From: Candidatus Symbiobacter mobilis CR
GTDB lineage: Bacteria; Pseudomonadota; Gammaproteobacteria; Burkholderiales; Burkholderiaceae_C
Reading direction: 5' to 3'
Assembly: GCF_000477435.1 (NCBI RefSeq)
Contig: NC_022576.1
Location: 682,001-746,000 of the forward strand
Length of the DNA stretch: 64,000 bases
Shown piece after piece: positions 16,945 through 25,992 of the stretch. The stretch's first letter is position 1. Each line of letters opens with the position of its first letter. Below the pieces are notes generated by a model. It was not told the DNA's origin, did not search any database, and was given only the letters and a program-made list of their open reading frames with translations. The position numbers and the translations under genes were made by a program.

Positions 16945-18420
16945 CTACAGCAACACAATCTCGTAGTGCTGGGGGTCCATCGCTGGTTCGCTGCGCAGGG
17001 CAATGGGCTTGCCGACGAATTCGCTCAGACTGACCAGGTTCGGGCTTTCTTCCTCCAGCAGCAAGTCGATCACGCGCGGGGCGGCGACGACGAGGAATTC
17101 CCGTGGGGAAAACTGTTTGGATTCCTTGAGGATCTCCCGCAACAGGTCGTAGACCACGCTGCGCGCGGTGGGGATCATTCCAATCCCCTTGCACATGGGG
17201 CAAGGCTCGCACAGGATGTGCGCCAGCGACTCCCGGGTGCGTTTGCGCGTCATTTCGACAAGCCCGAGTTGGGAAAATCCCCCGCACATCGTTTTGACCC
17301 GATCCCGCGCAAGCTGTTTGCGGAACTCGGCCAGCACGGCATGGCGATGGTCTTCGCGTTCCATGTCGATGAAGTCGACGACGATGATGCCGCCGAGGTT
17401 GCGCAGACGAAGCTGACGCGCTACGGCCTGCGCGGCTTCGAGGTTGGTTTTGAAGATGGTGTCTTCGTAGTTGCGGTTCCCGACGAAGCCACCGGTGTTG
17501 ACATCGACCGTGGTCAGGGCCTCGGTCTGGTCGATGATCAGATAGCCGCCGGACTTCAGCTCGACCCTGCGACCCAACGCTTTGGCGATTTCCTCGTCGA
17601 TGGCGTAGAGGTCGAAGATCGGCCGCTCGCCCCGGTACAGCTCCAGCTTTTGCGCGGCGGCGGGCATGAATTCCTGCCCGAAAGCGCGCAAAGTGCCAAA
17701 TTGCTCTTGCGAGTCGATGCGGATCGTGTGCGTGTGCTCGGTGACCATGTCCCGCAGCACGCGCTGGGCCAAGTGCAAGTCCTGGTGCAGCAGCGAAGGG
17801 GTGGGGGAACGGGTCGCAGCGTCGCAAATACGCTGCCAAGCCTTACGCAGGTAGGCCACATCGTCGTCCAGCTCCTTATCGGTGGCGTCTTCGGCATTGG
17901 TGCGCAGGATGAACCCTCCTGCGCCATCGCCGGCTATCGCTTGCAGACGTTGTCGCAAGCCTTCGCGCACCGTCGGCGAGATCTTCTGGGAGACGCCGAT
18001 GTGTTCGTCCCGGGGCAGGGAAACGAGCGTCCTACCTGCAATGCCAATCTGCGTGGTGAGCCTCGCTCCCTTCGAACCCAGAGGTTCTTTGGCGACCTGC
18101 ACCATCAGGCTTTGGCCTTCGAAGAGCTGTTTTTCGATGGGGAGGTGTGCCGCGCCAGCACGTGGGGTTCCGCCCGGTTCCATCGCGGCGCCGGGGTGCC
18201 AAACATCTGCCACGTGCAGGAAAGCAGAACGGTCGAGGCCGATGTCGATGAAGGCCGACTGGATTCCCGGCAACACCCGCACCACCTTGCCGAGGTACAC
18301 ATTGCCGACGATCCCGCGCTCCATCGCGCGTTCGATATGCAATTCCTGTAGCGAACCGCTTTCGACGATGGCCACCCGGGTTTCCTGCGGGGACCAGTTG
18401 ATCAGGATGTCTTCCTGCAT
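16945..18420 (-). CDS. rng: Ribonuclease G
   Basis: RNase G (CafA) is the single-strand endoribonuclease of the RNase E/G family that matures the 5' end of 16S rRNA and turns over some mRNAs. The N-terminal S1 region shows GNVYLGKVVRVLPGIQSAFI. The catalytic core has VDVNTGGFVGNRNYEDT and IIVVDFIDM, holding the two Mg2+-binding aspartates. CEPCPMCKG is the zinc-link region. It ends soon after the core, so it is the short RNase G, not RNase E. The start is MQEDILINWSPQETRVA at 18420; the frame is open 27 codons further. hypE lies 44 bp upstream in the same direction, an unusual partner. Confidence 0.96.
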   Translation of the reverse strand: MQEDILINWSPQETRVAIVESGSLQELHIERAMERGIVGNVYLGKVVRVLPGIQSAFIDIGLDRSAFLHVADVWHPGAAMEPGGTPRAGAAHLPIEKQLFEGQSLMVQVAKEPLGSKGARLTTQIGIAGRTLVSLPRDEHIGVSQKISPTVREGLRQRLQAIAGDGAGGFILRTNAEDATDKELDDDVAYLRKAWQRICDAATRSPTPSLLHQDLHLAQRVLRDMVTEHTHTIRIDSQEQFGTLRAFGQEFMPAAAQKLELYRGERPIFDLYAIDEEIAKALGRRVELKSGGYLIIDQTEALTTVDVNTGGFVGNRNYEDTIFKTNLEAAQAVARQLRLRNLGGIIVVDFIDMEREDHRHAVLAEFRKQLARDRVKTMCGGFSQLGLVEMTRKRTRESLAHILCEPCPMCKGIGMIPTARSVVYDLLREILKESKQFSPREFLVVAAPRVIDLLLEEESPNLVSLSEFVGKPIALRSEPAMDPQHYEIVLL

Positions 18421-18464
18421 GGGGAGTACCTGGTGTGTTGCAGAGATGCGTGCAATGGGTTCGT

Positions 18465-19544
18465 TCAACAAATGCGGGGCAACTGGTCCGCGCTGAGCCA
18501 ATCAACGATGCGCCGCCCCCCCATGGCGGTATCGACTTGGACGAAGCGATGCGGATCGTCGACCACTATGCCGATCAGCGCAGCATTGCTGCCCAGGGGG
18601 TGCGCACGCAAGGCGGCCAGTACGCGGGCTGCGTCCTGCGCGGCGCAGACAACGACGAGCTTGCCTTCGTTGGCGATGTACAGGGGGTCGATGCCCAGCA
18701 GTTCGCACGCACCCGCGACAACGGGGTGGATCGGCAGGGCGCTTTCGCGTAGTGTTATGCCCACGTTCGACTGTTGGGCGATTTCGTGCAAGGTGCCGGC
18801 CAGGCCGCCGCGAGTGGGGTCGCGCAGGCAGCGGATGTCTGCGCCGGTCGCGAGTACCTGCGCGACGAGGGTATGGAGCGCAGCGGAGTCCGACACGATC
18901 GGCGCAGAAAAAGACAGGTTCTCGCGCTGGCTCAGAATCGCCACGCCGTGGTCGCCCAGGGTGCCGGAGACCAGCAGCGCATCCCCCGGACGTGCGCGCG
19001 CGCCACCGAGTTCGACCCCTGTAGGCAATATCCCCACGCCGGTCGTGGCGATGTACACCCCATCGCCTTTGCCCCGTTCGACAACCTTGGTATCGCCCGC
19101 GACGACGGGTACGCCAGCCTCTCGCGCAGCCTTCCCCATCGACGCGACGATGCGGTCGAGGTCTGCAAGGGGAAATCCCTCTTCGAGGATGAACGATGCC
19201 GTCAAATACAGCGGCTGTGCCCCCATCACGGCAACGTCGTTGATCGTTCCGTGGACGCTCAAGGAACCAATATCCCCACCAGCAAAAAACAGCGGGGTGA
19301 CGACGTGCGCGTCAGTAGCGACGACGATCCTGCCGCGAGTAGGGTCGAACCCCGGCAGGGGCAAGACGGCGCCATCGTCGCCACGCCCCAGGTAGGGGTT
19401 ACCCAGGTGACGGAAGAACAGCTCCGCAATGAGCTGCGCCGTAGCCCGAGACCCCGCGCCATGGCTCAGATCGACCACGCCATCGCGCAGATCAAGCTTG
19501 TGGAGGGACAACGTCATTTCCCTATTTCCCCATTGCCTATGCAT
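18465..19544 (-). CDS. hypE: Hydrogenase maturation protein HypE
   Basis: HypE dehydrates the thiocarbamate carried on its C-terminal Cys to a cyanide ligand for the NiFe-hydrogenase Fe atom. The PurM-like fold shows LGRGDDGAVLPLP, VVATDAHVVTPLFFAGGDIG and NDVAVMGAQPLYL. The protein ends LPRIC, the required C-terminal cysteine. ATG 19544 lies six bases after the hypD stop, with GGTAGG before it inside the end of hypD; an in-frame ATG at 19517 also has a purine-rich leader. Length (359) is normal. It is the last hyp gene of the cluster, and rng follows. Confidence 0.96.
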   Translation of the reverse strand: MHRQWGNREMTLSLHKLDLRDGVVDLSHGAGSRATAQLIAELFFRHLGNPYLGRGDDGAVLPLPGFDPTRGRIVVATDAHVVTPLFFAGGDIGSLSVHGTINDVAVMGAQPLYLTASFILEEGFPLADLDRIVASMGKAAREAGVPVVAGDTKVVERGKGDGVYIATTGVGILPTGVELGGARARPGDALLVSGTLGDHGVAILSQRENLSFSAPIVSDSAALHTLVAQVLATGADIRCLRDPTRGGLAGTLHEIAQQSNVGITLRESALPIHPVVAGACELLGIDPLYIANEGKLVVVCAAQDAARVLAALRAHPLGSNAALIGIVVDDPHRFVQVDTAMGGRRIVDWLSADQLPRIC

Positions 19545-19550
19545 GAAAAC

Positions 19551-20657
19551 CTACCCACGGTGCCGACCATAGCTGTAGTGCGCAGCGCAGGCGCCTTCGC
19601 TGCTGACCATGCATGCGCCTACGGGGTTTTCCGGGGTGCAGGCTTTGCCGAAGAGCCGACATTCGCTCGGGGTTTTTTGCCCACGTAGCACGGCGGCGCA
19701 GTCGCAGCCTTTGTGGTCGGGAACCGGGTGGTACTGCACGGGGAAGCGCCGCTCCGCGTCGAAGTCGGCATAGGACTCGCGCATCTGCCATGCCGAATAT
19801 GGCACCTCACCCAGCCCCCGCCACTCGAAAGACGGACGCAGCGTGAACACTTCCTCGATGCACGCCAGTGCCCGGGGGTTGCCCTGGGGACGCACTGCAC
19901 GGGTGAATTCGTTTTCGACGTCGCAGCGGCCTTCGTTGACCTGCCCGACAAGCATCCAGACCGCCTGCAGGATGTCCAGCGGCTCGAACCCCGCAATGAC
20001 GACGGGCTTGCGGTACCGGTCTGCGCAATCCGCATAGGCCCGGCTTCCGATCACGGTGGACACGTGCGCCGGGCCGATGAAACCATCAATGGCGACATCG
20101 TCCTTCGCTGCAAGCAAGTGCTCGATGGCTGGGGGCGTGCGCACATGGCAACACAGCACGCCGAAGTTGCGCAAGCCCTCGCGCCGTGCGGTTTGCAAGG
20201 CCAGCGCGGTGGCGGGGGTGGTCGTTTCAAAGCCGATGGCGAAGAACACCACGTCGCGGCCCGGGTTGTCTCGTGCAATGTGCAAGGCATCGAGGGTCGA
20301 ATAGACCATCCGCACATCCGCCCCCCGGGCGCGGGCGATGCGCAGGGACATCCCGCCGGAAGCCGGAACGCGCAGCATGTCACCGTAGGTACACAGAATC
20401 GCATCGAAGTGGGTAGCCAGCTCGATGGCCATGTCGATGCGCCCGATCGGCAGCACGCACACTGGGCAGCCAGGGCCGTGGATCATCCGCACAGGGGCGG
20501 GGAGCACGTCGACCAAGCCGTAGCGGGCAATGGCATGTGTGTGGCCTCCGCAAAACTCCATGAACCGGTACGAACGACCCGGCAAGACCCGCGCAGCGAT
20601 CTTTTGCGCGAGCACCCCAGCCAGCGCGGGGTCGCGAAACTCGTCGATGTACTTCAC
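19551..20657 (-). CDS. hypD: Hydrogenase maturation protein HypD
   Basis: HypD holds a 4Fe-4S cluster and, with HypC, is the scaffold on which the Fe(CN)2CO group is built. Visible motifs are FMEFCGGHTHAIARYG and IHGPGCPVCVLPIGRID, the two active-site cysteine loops. The Cys-rich C-terminus (CDCAAVLRGQK, ECRLFGKACTPENPVGACMV) binds the cluster. It has 368 residues, as usual. Translation starts at GTG 20657, overlapping the hypC stop as GTGA, so the two are coupled and should be made in balance, as expected for a HypC-HypD complex. Confidence 0.97.
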   Translation of the reverse strand: MKYIDEFRDPALAGVLAQKIAARVLPGRSYRFMEFCGGHTHAIARYGLVDVLPAPVRMIHGPGCPVCVLPIGRIDMAIELATHFDAILCTYGDMLRVPASGGMSLRIARARGADVRMVYSTLDALHIARDNPGRDVVFFAIGFETTTPATALALQTARREGLRNFGVLCCHVRTPPAIEHLLAAKDDVAIDGFIGPAHVSTVIGSRAYADCADRYRKPVVIAGFEPLDILQAVWMLVGQVNEGRCDVENEFTRAVRPQGNPRALACIEEVFTLRPSFEWRGLGEVPYSAWQMRESYADFDAERRFPVQYHPVPDHKGCDCAAVLRGQKTPSECRLFGKACTPENPVGACMVSSEGACAAHYSYGRHRG

Positions 20658-20884
20658 TGCGAATCCGACATCTGCGCGAACATCTCCAGCGTGGTGCGTG
20701 CCTCTTCGGGGTCGAGCCGAGATAAAGCGTAGCCCGCGTGCAGGATGACGTAGTCACCGATAGACACCTCGTCGAGGAGCGCAACGGACACCTCTTTCTC
20801 CACCCCCGCGCATTCCACGCGAGCCATGTCCCCCAAGGGGCCTAGACCCATCTCCACCACCCGTACCGGAAATGCCAGACACAT
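20654..20884 (-). CDS. hypC: Hydrogenase maturation chaperone HypC
   Basis: The 76-residue chaperone starts MCLAFPVRVVEMG. Cys2 after Met removal binds the Fe group and escorts it from HypD to the hydrogenase large subunit. GDYVILHAGYALSRLD is the conserved OB-fold strand. The open frame begins 22 codons earlier, but the MCL start is invariant in HypC and has AGGGG six bases upstream. hypF ends 11 bp upstream and hypD overlaps downstream. Confidence 0.96.
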   Translation of the reverse strand: MCLAFPVRVVEMGLGPLGDMARVECAGVEKEVSVALLDEVSIGDYVILHAGYALSRLDPEEARTTLEMFAQMSDSQ

Positions 20885-20895
20885 CGTTGTCCCCT

Positions 20896-23349
20896 TTACC
20901 TCACAGAATCCATGGAATCCACAGCGTTCACCGCATGCACGGCTACCCATGCCTGCCCCAGGGCAATGCCTGCATCGCCCACGCAGCCTTGGCGGGGGAA
21001 CAACAGCGTGTACCCTTGCGCCAACCGGGGAATCTGGGACGATAGCAGAGCGTTGAGAAAGACGCCCCCGGCCAGGGCGACGGTATCGATCCCCGTTTTG
21101 TCGCGTGCTCTACGCAGCCATTCGGCCAAGCCTTCGGCAATCGTCGCGTGGAAGACTGCCGCCTGCCAGGCCACGTCGCCATTGCAGTCGAGCTGCCCAA
21201 GCAGGGGCAGAAAGTCCAGGCACAGCCGTTCGTCGATCGTCCAGCCACCGCTTGCCGCAGCGGGCCAGCCGTGGGCGTCGATGTGGCGCGCCGCAGCGTC
21301 TTCGAGCAGGACCGCCGCGTGCGCTTCGTAGCGCTGGTGCGTACACAGGCCCAGCAGCGCGGCAGCGGCATCGACATACCGCCCCATCCCCGTGGAGGGC
21401 GGGCAATGCACTCCACGGCGCAGCATGTCCGCAACGACTTGCGCGGCATGCGCTGTAACCACGGGGTGCGCGGCGGGTGCGGTGGGTACTGCTGGTGTTG
21501 CGGGTGCAGAAACCCATTGCGATGGAAAAGGCCGCCCCAGCAAGTGCGAGACCGCGCACGCCATGCGCCAGGGTTCGCGTGCTGCCCGATCCCCGCCAGG
21601 CAACGGCAACGGGCGCAGGTGGCCCAGCCGGGTACACGGCACCCCTTCTTTCGTGCTGCCGAGGTGCAGCAATTCCCCGCCCCATGCCATTCCGTCGCTG
21701 CCCCATCCCATACCGTCGAGCGCCAATCCGAGGATGGGGCGTGTCCAAGCATGTTCTGCGCAGACTGCGGCGATGTGCGCATGGTGGTGCTGTACACGCA
21801 CGGTGCGGAGCGCGTGGTGCTGGGCATAGTCTTGCGCAGCCAGCGCGGCGGGGTCGTCGGGGTGCAAATCCATCGCAACGATGGTGGGCCGAGCGCCGAG
21901 CAATTCCACCAGATGGTCCACGGTATCGCGCTGGAAGAGGCGGGTGGCAGCGCTGTCGAGGTCGCCGATATGGGGGGATACGAAAGCCTCGTCACGACGT
22001 GTGACGCAAACCGTATTCTTGAGATACGCCCCCCATGCGACGACGGAGGGCAGGGTGCTTGGCCGGTCTCCAGGCAAACGAACCGGAACAGGAGCAAGGC
22101 CCCGGCTGCTGCGCACAAAGCGGGCGCTACCGTCGATGACGCGCAGCACGCTGTCGTCGCAGCGGGCGACGATGTCCCGGTCGGCATCGAGGATGCCGTC
22201 GATCCTTCCAGCCAAGCCCTGCAAGACTTCCTTGGCAGTCCGCAAGATCGGCTCGCTGCCGAGGTTTGCGCTGGTCATCACCAGGATCGTCGGCCACGCT
22301 ACTTGCAGCCATTGGCAGCCTTCGGGCCGCCCCGCAGCCTCGTGAAACAGCAGATATTGCACCGGGGTGGCGGGGAGCATGGCCCCGACGCTATCCAGCC
22401 CCGGCGATACGCCTTCCAGGGGAACGGCGCAGGCACGCAAGAGCACGATGGGGCGCTGGCGCGATTCCAGCCATTCCTGCTGCGCGGCATCGACGGTCGC
22501 AATCGCACGCAGGCTGGGCGCGTTGGCAGCCATCACGGCAAAAGGCTTGGCATCGCGCTGCTTGGCGCTGCGCAAACGCTGCACCGCCTGGGCATTGCGT
22601 GCGTCGCAAGCCAAGTGAAAGCCCCCCAGCCCCTTGATCGCCACGACAGCGCCGTTACGCAGCCAGTCCCAGGTCATCGTGATGGGGTCGCCGGGCTGGG
22701 CGTGGCCCTGTGCGTCAAGCAGGGTCAGGCGGGGGCCGCAGTGCGGGCAGCACTGGGTTTCGGCGTGGAAGCGCCGGTCGGTGGCATCGCGGTATTCGCG
22801 CTCGCAGTCAGCGCAGAGGGCAAACGGAGCCAGGCTGGTGCGAATGCGGTCGTAGGGCAGGGCGCGGGTGACGGTGTACCGAGGCCCGCAATGCGTACAG
22901 GCGATAAAAGGATGGCGCCAACGCCGGTTCAAGGGGTCGAACAGTTCTGCCATGCATTGCGGGCAGGTCGCCACGTCGGGGCCGGGGGCCGTTGCCAGGG
23001 AGTCGTTGGTGCGCTGTGCGTTGGCGCTTTCCAGCACCGCGAATCCCTGCCCGTGCCATAGGGGCGCATTCTCGATCGTGACGGCCTCGACCCGCGCCAG
23101 CGGCGGAGCCTGGGCGCGCACGCCTTCGATCAGGGCATCAAGCGCCGTTTGCCGTGCGCAAGCGAGGATATCGACCCCGCCAGGCCCGTTACGCACCCAC
23201 CCCTGCACCCCGCATTGCCGGGCGAGGCGAACGACAAAGGGACGAAAACCCACCCCCTGCACCAGCCCCCGCACGCCGATACGCAGGCAAGCCACGGGGG
23301 CATCCGTCGTCGTGGAAGAGCACGCTGCGACGGCATCAGGCGCAGTCAT
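20896..23349 (-). CDS. hypF: Carbamoyltransferase HypF
   Basis: HypF activates carbamoyl phosphate and loads it onto HypE for cyanide synthesis. Domains in order: acylphosphatase (RGLVQGVGFRPFVVRLARQ), two zinc-finger pairs (CPQCMAELFD, CTHCGPRYTVTRALPYDR, CADCEREY, CPHCGPRL), a YrdC-like domain (VVAIKGLGGFHLACDA), and the Kae1-like carbamoyltransferase part with VQHHHAHIAAVCAEH and LAGGVFLNALL. ATG 23349 (MTAPDAVAACSS) was chosen; the frame stays open 82 codons into the end of hypB. The resulting 817 residues are somewhat long for the family, with the excess in Ala-rich loops. Confidence 0.96.
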   Translation of the reverse strand: MTAPDAVAACSSTTTDAPVACLRIGVRGLVQGVGFRPFVVRLARQCGVQGWVRNGPGGVDILACARQTALDALIEGVRAQAPPLARVEAVTIENAPLWHGQGFAVLESANAQRTNDSLATAPGPDVATCPQCMAELFDPLNRRWRHPFIACTHCGPRYTVTRALPYDRIRTSLAPFALCADCEREYRDATDRRFHAETQCCPHCGPRLTLLDAQGHAQPGDPITMTWDWLRNGAVVAIKGLGGFHLACDARNAQAVQRLRSAKQRDAKPFAVMAANAPSLRAIATVDAAQQEWLESRQRPIVLLRACAVPLEGVSPGLDSVGAMLPATPVQYLLFHEAAGRPEGCQWLQVAWPTILVMTSANLGSEPILRTAKEVLQGLAGRIDGILDADRDIVARCDDSVLRVIDGSARFVRSSRGLAPVPVRLPGDRPSTLPSVVAWGAYLKNTVCVTRRDEAFVSPHIGDLDSAATRLFQRDTVDHLVELLGARPTIVAMDLHPDDPAALAAQDYAQHHALRTVRVQHHHAHIAAVCAEHAWTRPILGLALDGMGWGSDGMAWGGELLHLGSTKEGVPCTRLGHLRPLPLPGGDRAAREPWRMACAVSHLLGRPFPSQWVSAPATPAVPTAPAAHPVVTAHAAQVVADMLRRGVHCPPSTGMGRYVDAAAALLGLCTHQRYEAHAAVLLEDAAARHIDAHGWPAAASGGWTIDERLCLDFLPLLGQLDCNGDVAWQAAVFHATIAEGLAEWLRRARDKTGIDTVALAGGVFLNALLSSQIPRLAQGYTLLFPRQGCVGDAGIALGQAWVAVHAVNAVDSMDSVR

Positions 23350-23395
23350 GCCTAGGTATGCCGAAGTGCGCCGATGCACGTGGACTGGCGCCCAA

Positions 23396-24226
23396 TTACG
23401 CCGATGGCTTGGCCGATTCCATCCCCGAACGCAAAAAGTCGAGCCACGCGCCCATGCCTTCCCCTGTCGTCGCTGATAGCGACAGCACTCGGATATCCGG
23501 GCGCACGCGCCGTGCGTATTCGATGGCCTTGTCCACGTCAAATTGCACGTGCGGCAGCAAGTCGATTTTGTTGAGCACCATGACGCTCGATGCACGGAAC
23601 ATGTCCGGGTATTTCAAGGGTTTGTCTTCCCCTTCGGTGACGGAGAGCACGACGACCTTGTGCGCCTCGCCCAAGTCGAAGGCAGCGGGGCAGACCAGGT
23701 TGCCAACGTTTTCGATCAGCAGCAGACCGCCTTCAACAAACTGGAAGTGAACCATCGCGTGGCCCACGCCGTGCGCGTCGAGGTGACAGCCCTTGCCGGT
23801 ATTGATCTGCACGGCTGCGGCACCGGTGGCGCGAATGCGGTCGGCATCAAGGCTGGTTTGCTGGTCCCCTTCGATCACTGCGACGCTGCGTGCGTTGAGC
23901 GCTGCGATGGTGGCGCACAGCAAGGTGGTTTTGCCTGCCCCGGGACTGGAGACGAGATTGAGCGCAAACACCCCTTTCGACCGCAGCCAATCGCGGTTGG
24001 CTCGGGCATAGGCATCGTTTTTGGCGAGGATGTCTTGCTCGATCCGGATGGTTCGCGAGGCACCATCCCCTGCGCCGTGATCATGGTCGTGAGAGTGGTC
24101 ATGGTCCTCAGAATGATCATGGTCGTGATGGTGGTGCGCGCCGTGATCTCCGGAATGATCGTGGTGGTGGTGACCGGGGTGGGTATGCGCGGCGTTGGGT
24201 TGGCCGCATCCGCAAGCAATACACAT
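23396..24226 (-). CDS. hypB: Hydrogenase nickel-incorporation GTPase HypB
   Basis: HypB is the GTPase that with HypA inserts nickel into the hydrogenase large subunit. The start [10 protein letters not shown] carries the N-terminal high-affinity metal motif. A His/Asp-rich stretch of roughly 45 residues follows, able to store several metal ions. The G domain has [11 protein letters not shown] (P-loop), [21 protein letters not shown] and VLNKIDLLP (NKxD). It is the first gene of hypBFCDE; ATG 24226 has GGAG nine bases upstream. A 7-bp hairpin lies 45 bases ahead. hypA is absent here and found 34 kb away. Confidence 0.97.
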   Translation of the reverse strand: MCIACGCGQPNAAHTHPGHHHHDHSGDHGAHHHHDHDHSEDHDHSHDHDHGAGDGASRTIRIEQDILAKNDAYARANRDWLRSKGVFALNLVSSPGAGKTTLLCATIAALNARSVAVIEGDQQTSLDADRIRATGAAAVQINTGKGCHLDAHGVGHAMVHFQFVEGGLLLIENVGNLVCPAAFDLGEAHKVVVLSVTEGEDKPLKYPDMFRASSVMVLNKIDLLPHVQFDVDKAIEYARRVRPDIRVLSLSATTGEGMGAWLDFLRSGMESAKPSA

Positions 24227-24271
24227 GGCACAAGCTCCAAGGTAGGGGAATTCCAAGTGGGGGGAATCTGC

Positions 24272-24289
24272 GCACCGCAGTCGCGGTGC
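24272..24289. promoter_or_regulatory. Hairpin in the hypB leader
   Basis: GCACCGC and GCGGTGC are perfect 7-bp arms with a four-base loop (AGTC), centred about 54 bases upstream of the hypB start. It may be a leader-RNA hairpin or a regulator site. No FNR-like or sigma-54-like promoter was recognised in the 200 bases between hypB and tRNA-Pro. Confidence 0.4.
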
Positions 24290-24425
24290 AGAGGGCCGGG
24301 GAAAGGGGAGAAGGAGTATGACACCGCATCTTGCGTAACTGGAAATGTGCCGCTGCTACGAGAAAAAGCATGGGTTTTTCGGCATCGGCAATGCCCAAAG
24401 GGCGGTACGTACAATTCCTGCAAGT

Positions 24426-24502
<77 letters not shown>

Positions 24503-24522
24503 TCTCTGCGGCATGGCCGCAA

Positions 24523-24545
24523 GGCCCGGTTCCCGGGCTTTTTTT
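24523..24545 (+). terminator. Rho-independent terminator after tRNA-Pro
   Basis: The stem GCCCGG/CCGGGC with a three-base loop (TTC) is followed at once by seven T residues. It closes the tRNA-Pro transcript. Confidence 0.9.
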
Positions 24546-24675
24546 CTTCCCTCTTGGAAATGAGACCGTCAGACGATGCCGGTGCCCATTGCGCCCTCAG
24601 GGGTTATGGAATGGTGGCCAAGTCGTCGCGGGCCGTTGTCCGGCCAGAGGGTGTCGCGTTCCTGTGATTGTTCGT

Positions 24676-25656
24676 ATGTCCGATTCTTCCGCTCGCCTCG
24701 CGTATTTCCCGGTGTCGTTTTTCTCGATCGTGATGGGGCTGGCCGGCATGGCCATCGCCGTTCAGCGCGCCCAATCCTATTTGGGCCTTCCAGGCAATGC
24801 TGGAACGTGGCTGGCCTTGTTTGCAGCCCTCGTGTTCACGGTACTGGCTTGTGTTTTCGTCCTCCAATGCCTCCGCTACCCTCAAGAGGTAACCAAAGAG
24901 TTGGCACACCCGATCAAGCTGAGTTTTTTCCCCACGCTGTCGATCAGTTTGCTGCTGCTAAGCATCGCGCTGGAAGCCCTATCGCACGATCTTTCTTTGT
25001 GGCTTCTGGCCCTCGGTGCCCCATTGCAATTGGGGTTCACCTTGTTCGTGATGTCCCGTTGGATCGGGCTGACGCACTTTGAAGTCGTGCATTCGAACCC
25101 TTCCTGGTTCATCCCCGTCGTGGGGAACATCCTCGTTCCTGTTGCAGCAGTGAGCCATGGATGCATCGAAGTCTCGTGGTTCTTTTTCAGCATCGGGCTG
25201 GTGTTCTGGCTGGTACTGCTGACGATCATCCTCAACCGGGTGATCTTCCACCACCCCCTGCCGGAAAAACTGCTGCCTACCTTTTTCATTCTGATTGCAC
25301 CGCCTGCAGTGGGTTTCATCGCCTACGTCAAGCTGACGGGGGATATCGATGCGTTCGCTCGAATCCTCTATTACACGGCGTGTTTCACAGTACTGCTGCT
25401 GATCTCGTTGAAGAAATTTCTCGGGTTTGTTCGGTTCTACCTGTCATGGTGGGCGTATTCCTTCCCACTCGCCGCCTTCACCATCGCCAGCATTCTGATG
25501 TACCACCGCACTGGACAGTCCTTCTTCCAAGGGGTAGCTTGGCTGATGTTTGTCGTGGTCAGCGTTGTCGTTGCCGGGCTAACGGCGCGGACCCTGCTGG
25601 GAATCGCCCGCAGGGAATTCTGCGTCGACGAAGAATCGCACGCGCCGCAGCGCTGA
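24676..25656 (+). CDS. TehA/SLAC1-family membrane transporter or channel
   Basis: About ten hydrophobic helices span this 326-residue protein. The family start is visible as LAYFPVSFFSIVMGLAGMAIA, and SNPSWFIPVVGNILVPVAA and FYLSWWAYSFPLAAFTIAS are typical of the TehA/SLAC1/Mae1 superfamily. Members include anion channels, tellurite-resistance protein TehA and C4-dicarboxylate or sulfite transporters; substrate cannot be told here. ATG 24676 gives the conserved N-terminus; GTG 24664 is possible, and the longer open frame runs back through tRNA-Pro and cannot be real. An intrinsic terminator lies about 70 bases after the stop. Confidence 0.88.
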   Translation: MSDSSARLAYFPVSFFSIVMGLAGMAIAVQRAQSYLGLPGNAGTWLALFAALVFTVLACVFVLQCLRYPQEVTKELAHPIKLSFFPTLSISLLLLSIALEALSHDLSLWLLALGAPLQLGFTLFVMSRWIGLTHFEVVHSNPSWFIPVVGNILVPVAAVSHGCIEVSWFFFSIGLVFWLVLLTIILNRVIFHHPLPEKLLPTFFILIAPPAVGFIAYVKLTGDIDAFARILYYTACFTVLLLISLKKFLGFVRFYLSWWAYSFPLAAFTIASILMYHRTGQSFFQGVAWLMFVVVSVVVAGLTARTLLGIARREFCVDEESHAPQR

Positions 25657-25726
25657 CATGCCAGCAAGATGCCGCGCGGGGATGCGGAGGCTGCTCCAAC
25701 CCGTGCAGGCTAGAATTTCCGACGAT

Positions 25727-25754
25727 AGAGGGGCGCGTAGTGCCCCTCTTTTTT
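25727..25754 (+). terminator. Rho-independent terminator after the TehA-like gene
   Basis: The 8-bp stem AGAGGGGC/GCCCCTCT with a seven-base loop runs into six T residues. It lies just upstream of tRNA-Leu and separates the two transcripts. Confidence 0.9.
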
Positions 25755-25776
25755 CTCGCCGAGTTGTCCCGATTGC

Positions 25777-25863
25777 GCGCGGGTGGCGAAACTGGTAGAC
25801 GCACCAGGTTTAGGTCCTGACGCTGGCAACAGCGTGGGGGTTCGAGTCCCCCCCCGCGCACCA
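25777..25863 (+). tRNA. tRNA-Leu (UAG)
   Basis: This is an 87-base class II tRNA. The acceptor GCGCGGG pairs with CCCGCGC, then A and an encoded CCA. The anticodon loop is TTTAGGT with anticodon TAG. The long variable arm is CGCTGGCAACAGCG, and the T arm is GGGGTTCGAGTCCCC. It sits upstream of tig, the arrangement common in Burkholderiales. Confidence 0.95.
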
Positions 25864-25992
25864 CCTCTTCCTTTCCTGTTTGCCAAGCGCCATGGCACCG
25901 GCGTGCCCCATGGGGTTGGCAAAAGGATTGGCAAGGGGGGCATTCCGACTTTGGTTTCTTTTTCATCCCTGCACCCGTCCCGGAAACTGCCC

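Noticed and set aside
21148..23061. 637-codon plus-strand open frame
   Set aside because: It lies wholly opposite hypF, has no recognisable motif, and reflects GC-rich codon bias of the real gene.
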